Of a stretch of 5,677 bases of DNA, positions 1 to 5,677 are shown in pieces (within the stretch, counting starts at the first letter, position 1; each line of letters opens with the position of its first letter). The stretch spans positions 1-5,677 of the forward strand of contig CAKTGW010000084.1 in NCBI GenBank assembly GCA_934561725.1. The letters run 5' to 3'. Under the pieces are notes generated by a model. It saw only the letters and a list, made by a program, of their open reading frames with translations, was not told where the DNA came from and searched no databases. This DNA comes from an uncultured Oscillospiraceae bacterium. GTDB taxonomy: Bacteria > Bacillota > Clostridia > Oscillospirales > Oscillospiraceae. A program made the position numbers and the translations under genes.

Positions 1-1847
1 GTCATACGGCGGTCAACAGTCGCCTTACCATAGGTGTACAGATCACCTGTCACATCATTCAGCACGATGATATTTGCGCGGCCTGCATAGTCCTTGCTCA
101 GATACGCAATTTTGGATGCCGGGATCGTATCCAGCAGGATGTCATCCGGATCAAGCTCCAGCATTACGCTGCTGCCTGCCTTTTCGAACACCTTGAGTGC
201 CGGGCTGACCGCAGTACCGCCAACAGTCAGTGCACGGACATTGAAGTTCCCGGCGGCGCTGCTGCCGCTGAGCTTGGTGATGCTGAGCTTACCTGCTCCG
301 CTGGAATTTACTGTCACCAGCTGCCCCATCAGCTCATTGGCACGGTCCTCACTGAGCCGGACCTCACCGGAAACGGTGATACCCATAAACAATTCGACCT
401 CAGCACTGCCTGTGCTGCACTTGGTGACGATACCAACTGCATTAGAGCGGGCCGAGCTTCCGGTTACAGCGCCGGCTACCTGCAAATCATTGGTCAGCAG
501 GAAGGTGACACTGTCGCCAACCTTGAATTTCCGCAGCATGTCCACTGCGCAGTCCAGCACCTTGAACTCCTTGCCCATCATTGTCACAGTCGTGGGATAT
601 TCCGTATTGGGTGATGCATTTTCATATACACCGGAGATCCGTGTATCGGACACATAAAGGATCCGGCTTCCGGCATCATATGTAGCAACATCATACTGCT
701 TGATATCCGATGCGGTTGCCTTCACCCCGTTTTTATAGATCGTATAATTCCGCTCTCCACCCAACAGTGAGGCAAACTGGCTGACGCCGCCTCCCGTAAG
801 GGCAACAGCCGCCTCCTCAGCACTGGTCGTATTGATGAATACACCGTTGATCTTTCCGGCGGCTGTGAAATACAGATTCACACGGGTACCGGCAGTGATA
901 TCCATCCAAAGCTTGCTGTAGGTGCTCTTCTCTTCGGTCGTATAGGCATCTACATCACTGTTGATATTATAGACCTTGCCGCCGTTATCACGGATCCAGC
1001 CGGCCTGGGCAGACGCCGCAACAATGCTGACCATCTTGCTGCTGTCCGGAATAAAGGTAACTGCATAGCCGTCCTTATCCGTTACCAGCAACCCTCTGCG
1101 GCCGATGAACGACGCCGGGACAAAATCCTTTTTGGGCAGATAGTTTCCTGCGGATGTAGAAATAGCGCCGTCCTTGCCATCATCAGATGTGGCATTGTCA
1201 GACATAACCACCGTATCACGGGATACGGTACCCAGTCTGGACACATACTCTCCGCCTTCCTTCTGATCTGCCGCCAGCAGATTGCAGAAAAGCTGGGCTG
1301 CCTGCGCGCGGTTCAGTGCAGTGCCGTTGGAAAGAGTCAGTCCCTCCGTCAATCCACAGTCCGCCGCCAGCTCCATATAGCCCTGGGGCCAGAGCATACC
1401 TGCATCTGCGTCCGTATAGCCAAGCATACGCATCAGCATGGTAACAGCCTGTGCGTAGGTGATCTGATTATCCGGGCGGAAGGTACCGTCACCGTTGCCG
1501 ATGATGATCTTTTCCTCTGCCGTTACTGCCAGATTGATATATCCGCGGGCCCAGTGATTTGAGCGCACATCTGGGAAAATCGTCCGGTTGCGGTAGATAT
1601 ACTCCTCATCACCTCTGCCCAAAACGATCACAGCCATTTTACAGAACTGTGCGCGGGTCAGCTTATCGTTGGGACGGAAATTTCCCGTTCCGTCGCCCTG
1701 CACTGCCCCCAGCATGCGCAGCACATCCACATTCAGCTGCGTTGTTTCATCCGTTACATCCGAAAAAGATGTATATGCCGCTGCGGCGGGAACATACAGT
1801 CCCAGGCATATGCTCAGGACCAGTGCCCAAAGAATAATCTTTTTCAC
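1..1847 (-). CDS. Secreted cell-wall-anchored protein with three N-terminal SLH domains (partial, C-terminus beyond left edge)
   Basis: The frame is open for 615 codons from a GTG at 1847 to the window edge, so the C-terminus is missing. The GTG is chosen because AGGAGAG lies 8 bases upstream and the N-terminus is a good signal peptide: MKK, a hydrophobic stretch at about residues 4-19, and likely cleavage after VPAAAA near residue 24. Three SLH repeats follow at about 26-77, 90-144 and 147-193. They show FSDV/FPDV starts, GDGTGNFRP and GNGDGTFRP turns, and TRAE-type motifs LTRAQ (63-67), ITYAQ (129-133, Arg replaced by Tyr) and LNRAQ (178-182). The third repeat lacks the G-x-F-x-P turn. SLH trimers are known to bind secondary cell-wall polymers. 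The remaining 420 or so residues are Gly/Ser/Thr/Val-rich, probably beta-strand, and match no domain I can name. It starts 13 bases after the permease stop, so it is probably the last known gene of the exporter operon. Role inferred: exported substrate or wall-side partner of the pump. Confidence 0.92.
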   Translation of the reverse strand, partial: MKKIILWALVLSICLGLYVPAAAAYTSFSDVTDETTQLNVDVLRMLGAVQGDGTGNFRPNDKLTRAQFCKMAVIVLGRGDEEYIYRNRTIFPDVRSNHWARGYINLAVTAEEKIIIGNGDGTFRPDNQITYAQAVTMLMRMLGYTDADAGMLWPQGYMELAADCGLTEGLTLSNGTALNRAQAAQLFCNLLAADQKEGGEYVSRLGTVSRDTVVMSDNATSDDGKDGAISTSAGNYLPKKDFVPASFIGRRGLLVTDKDGYAVTFIPDSSKMVSIVAASAQAGWIRDNGGKVYNINSDVDAYTTEEKSTYSKLWMDITAGTRVNLYFTAAGKINGVFINTTSAEEAAVALTGGGVSQFASLLGGERNYTIYKNGVKATASDIKQYDVATYDAGSRILYVSDTRISGVYENASPNTEYPTTVTMMGKEFKVLDCAVDMLRKFKVGDSVTFLLTNDLQVAGAVTGSSARSNAVGIVTKCSTGSAEVELFMGITVSGEVRLSEDRANELMGQLVTVNSSGAGKLSITKLSGSSAAGNFNVRALTVGGTAVSPALKVFEKAGSSVMLELDPDDILLDTIPASKIAYLSKDYAGRANIIVLNDVTGDLYTYGKATVDRRM

Positions 1848-1855
1848 TCTTACCA

Positions 1856-1862
1856 CTCTCCT
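1856..1862 (-). promoter_or_regulatory. Ribosome binding site of the SLH protein
   Basis: AGGAGAG on the minus strand, 8 bases before the GTG at 1847. It overlaps the permease TAG stop (1863-1861), which suggests translational coupling to the permease in an intact operon. It also gives the SLH gene its own initiation signal if permease translation stops early. It decides the GTG start. Confidence 0.8.
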
Positions 1863-2730
1863 AATCTGCTCTCAAAGCTTCGACCGGCTGCAGTCCGGAA
1901 GCCTTGATAGCCGGATACATGCCAAAAATAATTCCAAGTACTACTGAAAAGCCAACCGCTGCCAATGTCATTCCCATGGATGGGAGCAAAAACAGATCCA
2001 GCAGCAGTTTTCCGGCCACGATCGTACCCAAATAGCCGATCAGCACACCAATAATGCCGCCGCAGCAGCATACGACCGCCGCCTCGATCAGAAATTGCAG
2101 TACGATCGATCTGCGTGAGCCGCCGATCGCTTTACGAATACCGATTTCTCGAGTACGCTCCGTAACTGTGACCAGCATGATATTCATAATACCAATGCCG
2201 CCAACCAGAAGGGAGATTCCGGCAATGCCGCCCACGACATAGCTCATCACCTTGGCTTCCTGATTGTTATCGTCTATATACTGGTTTTCTGACTGGACAT
2301 AGAAATAGCCGTTGTCCTGATTGATCAGACCCGACAAAAAGCCCTGTATCAGCGTTGCCGCCTCATTGGCCTGCTGCGATCCAGCCGCCTTGACAGAAAA
2401 GTCCTCAATCGATGTGCTGTTATTAAGCATCTGATTCATGGTATAGGGCACGACCACCATATTATCCATAGAATAACTGGAGCTGTCCTTCTGCGGATCC
2501 TTGGCCTTATAGACACCGACCACCGTAAACGGTGTTCCGCTGATCGTAACAGTTTCACCCAACGGATTCCGAGCGCCAAAAAGATAATCCCGGATGCCGG
2601 AGCCCAGCACAACGACCTGATTATACTTCTTTATATCCAGATAAGACAGGTCGCGTCCCTGCTCCAGAGTAAAGTTATTGCAGATGGAAAACTGGTCGCT
2701 GCCAAGATAAATGGAGCATTGGGAGTCCAT
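1861..2730 (-). CDS. C-terminal fragment of the interrupted permease (289 aa if restarted)
   Basis: The first ATG after the stop is 21 bases downstream (2730), in the same frame, giving a 289-residue piece. It holds the rest of the extracytoplasmic domain and the three FtsX-type helices. No purine-rich ribosome binding site lies 5-10 bases before this ATG. The fragment would begin inside a domain that must be exported and would lack TM1, so an active split permease is unlikely. I list it because gene callers will report it separately; it is best read as part of the same broken gene. Confidence 0.45.
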   Translation of the reverse strand: MDSQCSIYLGSDQFSICNNFTLEQGRDLSYLDIKKYNQVVVLGSGIRDYLFGARNPLGETVTISGTPFTVVGVYKAKDPQKDSSSYSMDNMVVVPYTMNQMLNNSTSIEDFSVKAAGSQQANEAATLIQGFLSGLINQDNGYFYVQSENQYIDDNNQEAKVMSYVVGGIAGISLLVGGIGIMNIMLVTVTERTREIGIRKAIGGSRRSIVLQFLIEAAVVCCCGGIIGVLIGYLGTIVAGKLLLDLFLLPSMGMTLAAVGFSVVLGIIFGMYPAIKASGLQPVEALRAD

Positions 2731-2751
2731 ATTCGCTGTGGTCGCCGTCTT

Positions 2752-3066
2752 TTACTTGACGCCGCCGTCGCTCCACACCTGAATATTCGGCGTGACGCCC
2801 ATGACCAGGTCATCCAGCCCCAGGCAGTACTCATAGAGATCCTCTGAAATATCCACACCGCGGTATGACCAGGCATATACGGATATTTTGTTGGTACCCA
2901 TTTTTTCGTAATACTCACGCTGCCACTTTGTCGAGCCCTGCACGACAGAGACCATGATGATCACAGCGGCGACGCCGATGATAATGCCCAACATGGTGAG
3001 TATGCTGCGAGCCTTGTTGTCCGTGATGGATTTGACGGCCATCCTGAACGACTGCATAATATTCAA
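2752..3066 (-). CDS. N-terminal fragment of the interrupted permease (104 aa)
   Basis: This is the part of the permease translated before the TAA. It contains the short cytoplasmic N-terminus, TM1 and about 60 residues of the extracytoplasmic domain, ending in WSDGGVK. It has the operon's own strong ribosome binding site, so the fragment is probably made. It lacks all three FtsX-domain helices and the cytoplasmic loop expected to contact the ATPase, so I do not expect transport activity from it alone. Confidence 0.6.
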   Translation of the reverse strand: MNIMQSFRMAVKSITDNKARSILTMLGIIIGVAAVIIMVSVVQGSTKWQREYYEKMGTNKISVYAWSYRGVDISEDLYEYCLGLDDLVMGVTPNIQVWSDGGVK

Positions 3067-3761
3067 AGCTCTGCCTCCTCTCTCGGGCAGTCCTGCACGA
3101 TCTGTCCGTCTGAGATGCGCACGATACGTTCGGCTGTGGCGGCGATCTTGTTGTCATGCGTGATCAGAATGATCGTCGTACCATCTTCATGCAGGCCATG
3201 AAGGATCTCCAGCACATGCTTACCGGTTTTCGAATCCAGAGCGCCGGTCGGCTCGTCGGCCATGATGATCGGCGCTCCTGTGGAAATCGCACGCGCGATG
3301 GTCACACGCTGCTGCTGTCCGCCGGACATCTCATAGGGGTGATGTTCACACCGCTCGGCCAGCCCAACCTTTTCAAGTGCCTGCATGGCCAGCTCATGTC
3401 TCTTTGCGCCATGGACACCCTGGTAGACCAGCGGCAGCTCCACATTTTCCAGAGCCGTCAACGCCGGGATCAGATTGTAGCCCTGGAAAATGAAGCCGAC
3501 CTCAAGATTGCGGATCTTGGAGAGCTGGCCGTCCGTCATTTCGCTGACTAGCTTGCCGTCCAGGTAATACTCGCCGTAGGTCGGGATATCCAGACAGCCC
3601 AGAATGTTCATCAGCGTGGATTTTCCCGATCCTGATGCACCGATGATCGCCACAAACTCACCGCGGTCAATGGTCAGGTCCACATCCATCAATGCACGGA
3701 CTTCATTCTCCATGCCTTCGTTATAGATTTTCCAAACATTTTTTACTTCTATGAGCTTCAT
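3063..3761 (-). CDS. ABC transporter ATP-binding protein, MacB/LolD/YknY type
   Basis: This 232-residue protein has every expected nucleotide-binding motif: Walker A GASGSGKST (41-49), Q-loop Gln93 in FIFQGYNLIPALTALENV, signature MSGGQQQR (145-152), Walker B IIMADE with catalytic Glu170, D-loop GALD (173-176) and H-loop His202. The CLDIPTYGEYYLDG segment after Walker A is typical of the MacB/LolD/YknY branch, which pairs with FtsX-like permeases and HlyD-type adaptors. It would sit on the cytoplasmic face and couple ATP hydrolysis to the permease encoded next. The ATG at 3761 lies 4 bases after the adaptor stop and has only a weak GGG upstream, so translation is probably coupled to the adaptor. 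Its TGA overlaps the permease TTG. Met for Leu at the start of the signature is a common variant. The gene looks intact; its partner permease does not. Confidence 0.96.
   Translation of the reverse strand: MKLIEVKNVWKIYNEGMENEVRALMDVDLTIDRGEFVAIIGASGSGKSTLMNILGCLDIPTYGEYYLDGKLVSEMTDGQLSKIRNLEVGFIFQGYNLIPALTALENVELPLVYQGVHGAKRHELAMQALEKVGLAERCEHHPYEMSGGQQQRVTIARAISTGAPIIMADEPTGALDSKTGKHVLEILHGLHEDGTTIILITHDNKIAATAERIVRISDGQIVQDCPREEAEL
3067..3085 (-). promoter_or_regulatory. Ribosome binding site deciding the permease TTG start
   Basis: The end of the ATPase gene contains GAGGAGG, with AGGAGG separated by 7 bases (CAGAGCT) from TTG at 3066. The only nearby ATG lies 9 bases further downstream, about 16 bases from the motif, too far for efficient use. 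The site therefore supports the rare TTG start and the TTGA stop/start overlap. Confidence 0.75.
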
Positions 3762-3765
3762 AGCA

Positions 3766-5427
3766 TTACCCGATCATCATGCCGCTGTAGGAGTTTCCGC
3801 CGGAAGATATGTACTGTGTAAAGACCACATCATATTCATTTACACCGGAGGTGATCTCAGCATTGAAATTGTCGCTGAGTCCAACGGTAACAGCCACAGG
3901 AACAAAGCCCTTGGGAATATCCAGTCCGGTGCTCTCCGGATCCAAAGCGTTTTCCGGTGTTTCATCTGTCTGTACCAGCAGGCACGCCTGTCCGTCCGCC
4001 GTATAGCGCACTGCCTGGACCGGTACGATCAGGCAATCCTCGGACTGGGAGGCCACCAGGGAATAATCAACATACATACCGGACATCATGGTGCCGTCCG
4101 GATTGTCTACCTTGATCACCGCCGGGAAATAAGCATAGCCATTTTCATTTTTCGCCTCAAGGCTTACAGATTCGACCACGCCGCTGTAGTGCATTTCACC
4201 GTCACGTCCCCACTGGACCACATCGCAGTACATGCCCGGCTTCACATTGCCGACATTCATGGAATCCACTTTTGCCTCAACAGACATGACTGTTGTATCT
4301 GCGATAGAAACAGCCACCCGGCCATTCTCTACCTCATCGCCCACGTTCAGGCTGCACGACTGCACCGTACCGCTCATGGGTGCAACAGCATTGAAATTTG
4401 CCAGATTCTTCTCTGCCTTCTGCAGTGCTTCTTCGGCATCGGAGATAGAATTTTCCAGGGATGCAATGCGCTCATCGTCGTCTTCCTCAGCACTGAGATG
4501 CAGCAGCACCTGTCCGGCAGAAACGTCATTGTAATTCAGCAGGTTGACACTGGTTGCCTTACCGGAAGTCTTTGCCACTACATCGGCAGTCCGGTTATAA
4601 GCCAGCTTGCCGGCCTCATAGGGAAAGATCTTCTCCCCGCCCGAAGTTGTCAGCGTGGCGGTTGCACCCATATCCGCGCTCAGGGTTCCGGGGTTCTGTA
4701 CAGAAATTACGGCCGAAAACAGTCGGGAGCCCTCCGGAGAAATACGGTTTACAAAATTGACCTTCTCAACAGTTCCGCTGCGTACATCCATCGTTGCGGG
4801 GATGGAGACCTCAGCCGTCTTACCCACGGTGATCTCGTTTTCATATGCGTAGCTGAAATAAAGCTCCAGCTTAAGAGTCTTGTCGTCCACCAGCTTGCAA
4901 AGCTGTGTACCACTGCCCACATCATCGCCGACCTGAATATCTGCGGTCTCAAGCAGCTTTCCGGCAAAAGGCGCCGTAACCGTCAGATCAGCATAGGAAT
5001 CATAGATTGCCTTCAGCTGCTTCTGATAGTTCTCCAAAGTGCTTTTTGCATCATCCACCGCCGTGCGGGCATCCTTGCTGTCAATGGAATAGAGCGGATC
5101 TCCCTCATTGACAAAATCGCCGTCAGAAACATACACTTCCGTAACGGTTCCGCTGCCGGACAGGGTGATCGTCTCGCTCTTCAGGGGAATTGCCGTACCG
5201 CTTCCAGTCACCGTACTCTCGATTGAACCGCGCGTGACCTCACCTGTCATAATTTCCTGTGAGCCGGCGTCCTCGTGGAACAGCGAGTACAGGCCAAAGC
5301 CTATTCCGCCAACAACAGCCACAAGCACAGCTATGCCGATCGTACGTTTTATAAGCTTTTTATTACGTTTTTTCTGGGGCTTGGCCAGACCCGCGCCCGG
5401 AACCGGACGTTCAGTGACTTCGGACAT
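3766..5427 (-). CDS. HlyD/MacA-type membrane-anchored efflux adaptor with apparent tandem lipoyl modules
   Basis: This 553-residue protein is the extracytoplasmic adaptor of the pump. It begins with a basic cytoplasmic tail (QKKRNKKLIKR, about 18-28) and one transmembrane helix (about 29-50), with no lipobox. Typical adaptor sequence follows: GEVTRGSIESTVTGSGT (62-78), a lipoyl half ending VSDGDFVNEGDPLYSID (about 84-116), a short helical segment (117-146), a second half TAPFAGKLLE...GSGTQLCKLVD (about 148-181) and a beta-barrel (about 184-262). A second similar unit appears: about 283-311, a charged coiled-coil-like stretch (313-345), VAPMSGTVQSCSLNVGDEVENG (348-369), then barrel-like sequence (380-460). 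It ends in a membrane-proximal part and a Gly/Ser tail. Most MacA/YknX proteins have one such unit and about 370-400 residues. The ATG at 5427 is chosen for AGGAGG 7 bases upstream; an in-frame ATG 16 codons earlier has no such site. The gene ends in TAA 4 bases before the ATPase start. Substrate unknown. Confidence 0.92.
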   Translation of the reverse strand: MSEVTERPVPGAGLAKPQKKRNKKLIKRTIGIAVLVAVVGGIGFGLYSLFHEDAGSQEIMTGEVTRGSIESTVTGSGTAIPLKSETITLSGSGTVTEVYVSDGDFVNEGDPLYSIDSKDARTAVDDAKSTLENYQKQLKAIYDSYADLTVTAPFAGKLLETADIQVGDDVGSGTQLCKLVDDKTLKLELYFSYAYENEITVGKTAEVSIPATMDVRSGTVEKVNFVNRISPEGSRLFSAVISVQNPGTLSADMGATATLTTSGGEKIFPYEAGKLAYNRTADVVAKTSGKATSVNLLNYNDVSAGQVLLHLSAEEDDDERIASLENSISDAEEALQKAEKNLANFNAVAPMSGTVQSCSLNVGDEVENGRVAVSIADTTVMSVEAKVDSMNVGNVKPGMYCDVVQWGRDGEMHYSGVVESVSLEAKNENGYAYFPAVIKVDNPDGTMMSGMYVDYSLVASQSEDCLIVPVQAVRYTADGQACLLVQTDETPENALDPESTGLDIPKGFVPVAVTVGLSDNFNAEITSGVNEYDVVFTQYISSGGNSYSGMMIG

Positions 5428-5434
5428 ATCAGAT

Positions 5435-5440
5435 CCTCCT
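5435..5440 (-). promoter_or_regulatory. Ribosome binding site of the adaptor gene
   Basis: A perfect AGGAGG on the minus strand, 7 bases before the ATG at 5427. It fixes the adaptor start and rules out the longer version starting at 5475. Confidence 0.88.
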
Positions 5441-5464
5441 AGTAATTGGATAGAAGAGAAATGC

Positions 5465-5483
5465 TCCGCCTCCATCCGGCGGA
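5465..5483 (-). other. Perfect 6-bp stem-loop in the operon leader
   Basis: On the minus strand TCCGCC and GGCGGA flank a 7-base loop (GGATGGA). The hairpin lies 24 bases upstream of the AGGAGG. A pyrimidine-rich stretch (GCATTTCTCTTCT) follows, but there is no continuous T run, so it is not a standard intrinsic terminator. It could be an RNA structure affecting mRNA stability or access to the start site, or a dyad bound by a regulator. Function is inferred from position only. Confidence 0.5.
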
Positions 5484-5571
5484 CATTCCAGTTTAATTCT
5501 AAGACGCAGAAGGAGAAAAAAAGTTCCCGAATTGTTTAATATTTCTTTATAATTTTCTCTTTGGATCGCAG

Positions 5572-5623
5572 ACGGCACAGAAACGGCACATATCAAAAAA
5601 CGGCGGCCTTTAGCCGTGTGCCG
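5572..5623. repeat. Short direct repeat pair with an inverted third copy flanking the terminator
   Basis: On the plus strand ACGGCACA occurs at 5572-5579 and again at 5583-5590, an 11-base period. TGTGCCG at 5617-5623 is the exact reverse complement of CGGCACA. The inverted copy could pair with either direct copy and enclose the terminator hairpin. This may be an extended terminator fold or repeated protein-binding half-sites one helical turn apart. The units are short, so chance remains possible. Confidence 0.4.
5595..5617 (-). terminator. Rho-independent terminator of an upstream minus-strand gene outside the window
   Basis: On the minus strand ACGGC (5617-5613) pairs with GCCGT (5604-5600) around the 8-base loop TAAAGGCC, followed by five more T (5599-5595; six consecutive T counting the last stem base). 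A shorter alternative stem, CGGCT/GGCCG with an AAA loop and one G-U pair, is also possible. There is no T tract in the plus-strand direction. It separates the exporter operon from whatever precedes it. Confidence 0.7.
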
Positions 5624-5677
5624 ATAAGACAGTAATTTGAGAAAACTACAAAATCGGCATCTGCTAAGCAGGATTGG
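5618..5677. other. Edge segment with no assignable gene
   Basis: This is the last stretch before the right edge. On the minus strand one frame reads NPA and then TAG at 5666-5664, which could be the end of an upstream gene about 45 bases before the terminator, but three codons cannot be identified. I see no promoter or start codon with a ribosome binding site for a plus-strand gene. Confidence 0.3.

Larger units (their letters stand above)
1861..3066 (-). pseudogene. MacB/FtsX-type ABC transporter permease interrupted by one in-frame stop codon
   Basis: Read through, the frame encodes about 401 residues, the usual size of a stand-alone MacB/YknZ-type permease. TM1 is at about residues 20-42, within SILTMLGIIIGVAAVIIMV. 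A long extracytoplasmic MacB core-like domain follows (about 45-272), then three helices of the FtsX domain at about 274-301, 325-350 and 366-385. Family signatures include TERTREIGIRKAIGG between TM2 and TM3 and the C-terminus YPAIKASGLQPVEALRAD. Codon 105 (2754-2752) is TAA; the reading frame is the same before and after it, so this is a nonsense change, not a frameshift. The start is a TTG at 3066: AGGAGG sits 7 bases upstream, and the resulting MNI N-terminus fits the family, whereas the next ATG (3057) is too far from it. The TTG overlaps the ATPase TGA (TTGA). The product would be the membrane subunit driven by the adjacent ATPase. As written, a full-length permease cannot be made without readthrough. 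Confidence 0.88.
5428..5594 (-). promoter_or_regulatory. Leader and probable promoter region of the exporter operon
   Basis: This is the only non-coding space upstream of the operon and downstream of a terminator, so a promoter is expected here. The section 5530-5560 is AT-rich. Two -10-like hexamers are visible on the minus strand: TATAAA (5551-5546) and TAGAAT (5501-5496, 5 of 6 matches to TATAAT). Neither has a recognisable TTGACA-like -35 at 16-18 bases, so I cannot fix the promoter. The second would give a leader of roughly 60 bases that includes the hairpin at 5465-5483. Confidence 0.4.

Noticed and set aside
94..657. A 187-codon plus-strand open frame opposite the SLH gene
   Set aside because: Its Ser/Thr/Pro/Leu-rich translation is low in complexity and antisense to a continuous SLH-protein frame with signal peptide and domains.
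2752..2754. Reassignment of TAA to an amino acid as explanation for the permease stop
   Set aside because: The adaptor gene ends with TAA at 3768-3766, 4 bases before the ATPase start, so TAA acts as a normal stop here. TAG and TGA end the permease and the ATPase.
2730..2754. A frameshift as the cause of the permease interruption
   Set aside because: The reading phase before the stop (start 3066) and after it (ATG 2730) is the same, and family-like sequence continues directly, so no insertion or deletion is needed.
1850..3163. Several overlapping short open frames on both strands across the permease and ATPase
   Set aside because: They overlap the family-matching frame in other phases, show no domain or good initiation site, and several are simply the complement of membrane-helix codons.
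3751..5226. A 491-codon plus-strand open frame opposite the adaptor gene
   Set aside because: It is fully antisense to a clear adaptor gene. Its translation is rich in His, Cys, Arg and Ile without any recognisable domain, and I see no ribosome binding site at its start. It is a by-product of the codon bias of the real gene.
5428..5475. A 16-residue N-terminal extension of the adaptor starting at the ATG at 5475
   Set aside because: That ATG lies in the leader hairpin loop without a ribosome binding site, whereas the ATG at 5427 has a perfect AGGAGG at 7 bases and gives a normal N-terminus.
5429..5677. A minus-strand frame open for 82 codons from the right edge, ending at TGA one base before the adaptor ATG
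   Set aside because: It reads through the terminator and leader hairpin, has no ATG, and its possible GTG and TTG starts lack ribosome binding sites. The composition (many Cys, Arg, Phe, Leu) does not look like a protein. A leader peptide ending there cannot be fully excluded.

Overview
The window reads almost entirely on the minus strand. It holds one compact operon-like block for a Gram-positive MacAB/YknXYZ-type ABC export system, followed by a surface protein with S-layer homology (SLH) domains that runs off the left edge. Moderately GC-rich coding DNA, strong AGGAGG-type ribosome binding sites, an exporter with separate ATPase and permease genes, and an SLH protein of this style all point to a Bacillota genome of class Clostridia. 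Gut Oscillospirales (Oscillibacter/Flavonifractor-like) is my best guess, by resemblance only; there is no rRNA or other taxonomic marker here.

Layout in order of transcription (right to left): positions 5677-5618 hold no convincing gene. A rho-independent terminator at 5617-5595 probably ends an upstream transcription unit outside the window. A leader of about 170 bases (5594-5428) contains a perfect 6-bp hairpin and a strong ribosome binding site. Then come a membrane-anchored HlyD/MacA-type adaptor (5427-3766, 553 aa), a MacB/LolD-type ATPase (3761-3063, 232 aa), a MacB/FtsX-type permease (3066-1861) and the SLH protein (1847 to beyond position 1, at least 615 aa). Gene junctions are a 4-base gap, a 4-base TTGA overlap and a 13-base gap, so the four genes are probably co-transcribed and partly translationally coupled.

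The adaptor, ATPase and permease should form one tripartite pump that takes a substrate (peptide, antibiotic, lipid or surface polymer; not readable from sequence) from the membrane to the outside. The SLH protein would be secreted and bound to the cell wall, as substrate, wall-side partner or passenger.

Two features stand out. The permease reading frame carries one in-frame TAA at codon 105, with otherwise intact family sequence on both sides, so this copy is either a fresh nonsense pseudogene or a sequencing/assembly error. The adaptor is longer than ordinary MacA/YknX proteins and appears to contain two successive lipoyl/helical-hairpin modules. I found no CRISPR array, tRNA, rRNA or insertion sequence. 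The exporter family is known; the unusual points are the adaptor architecture, the broken permease and the link to an SLH protein.
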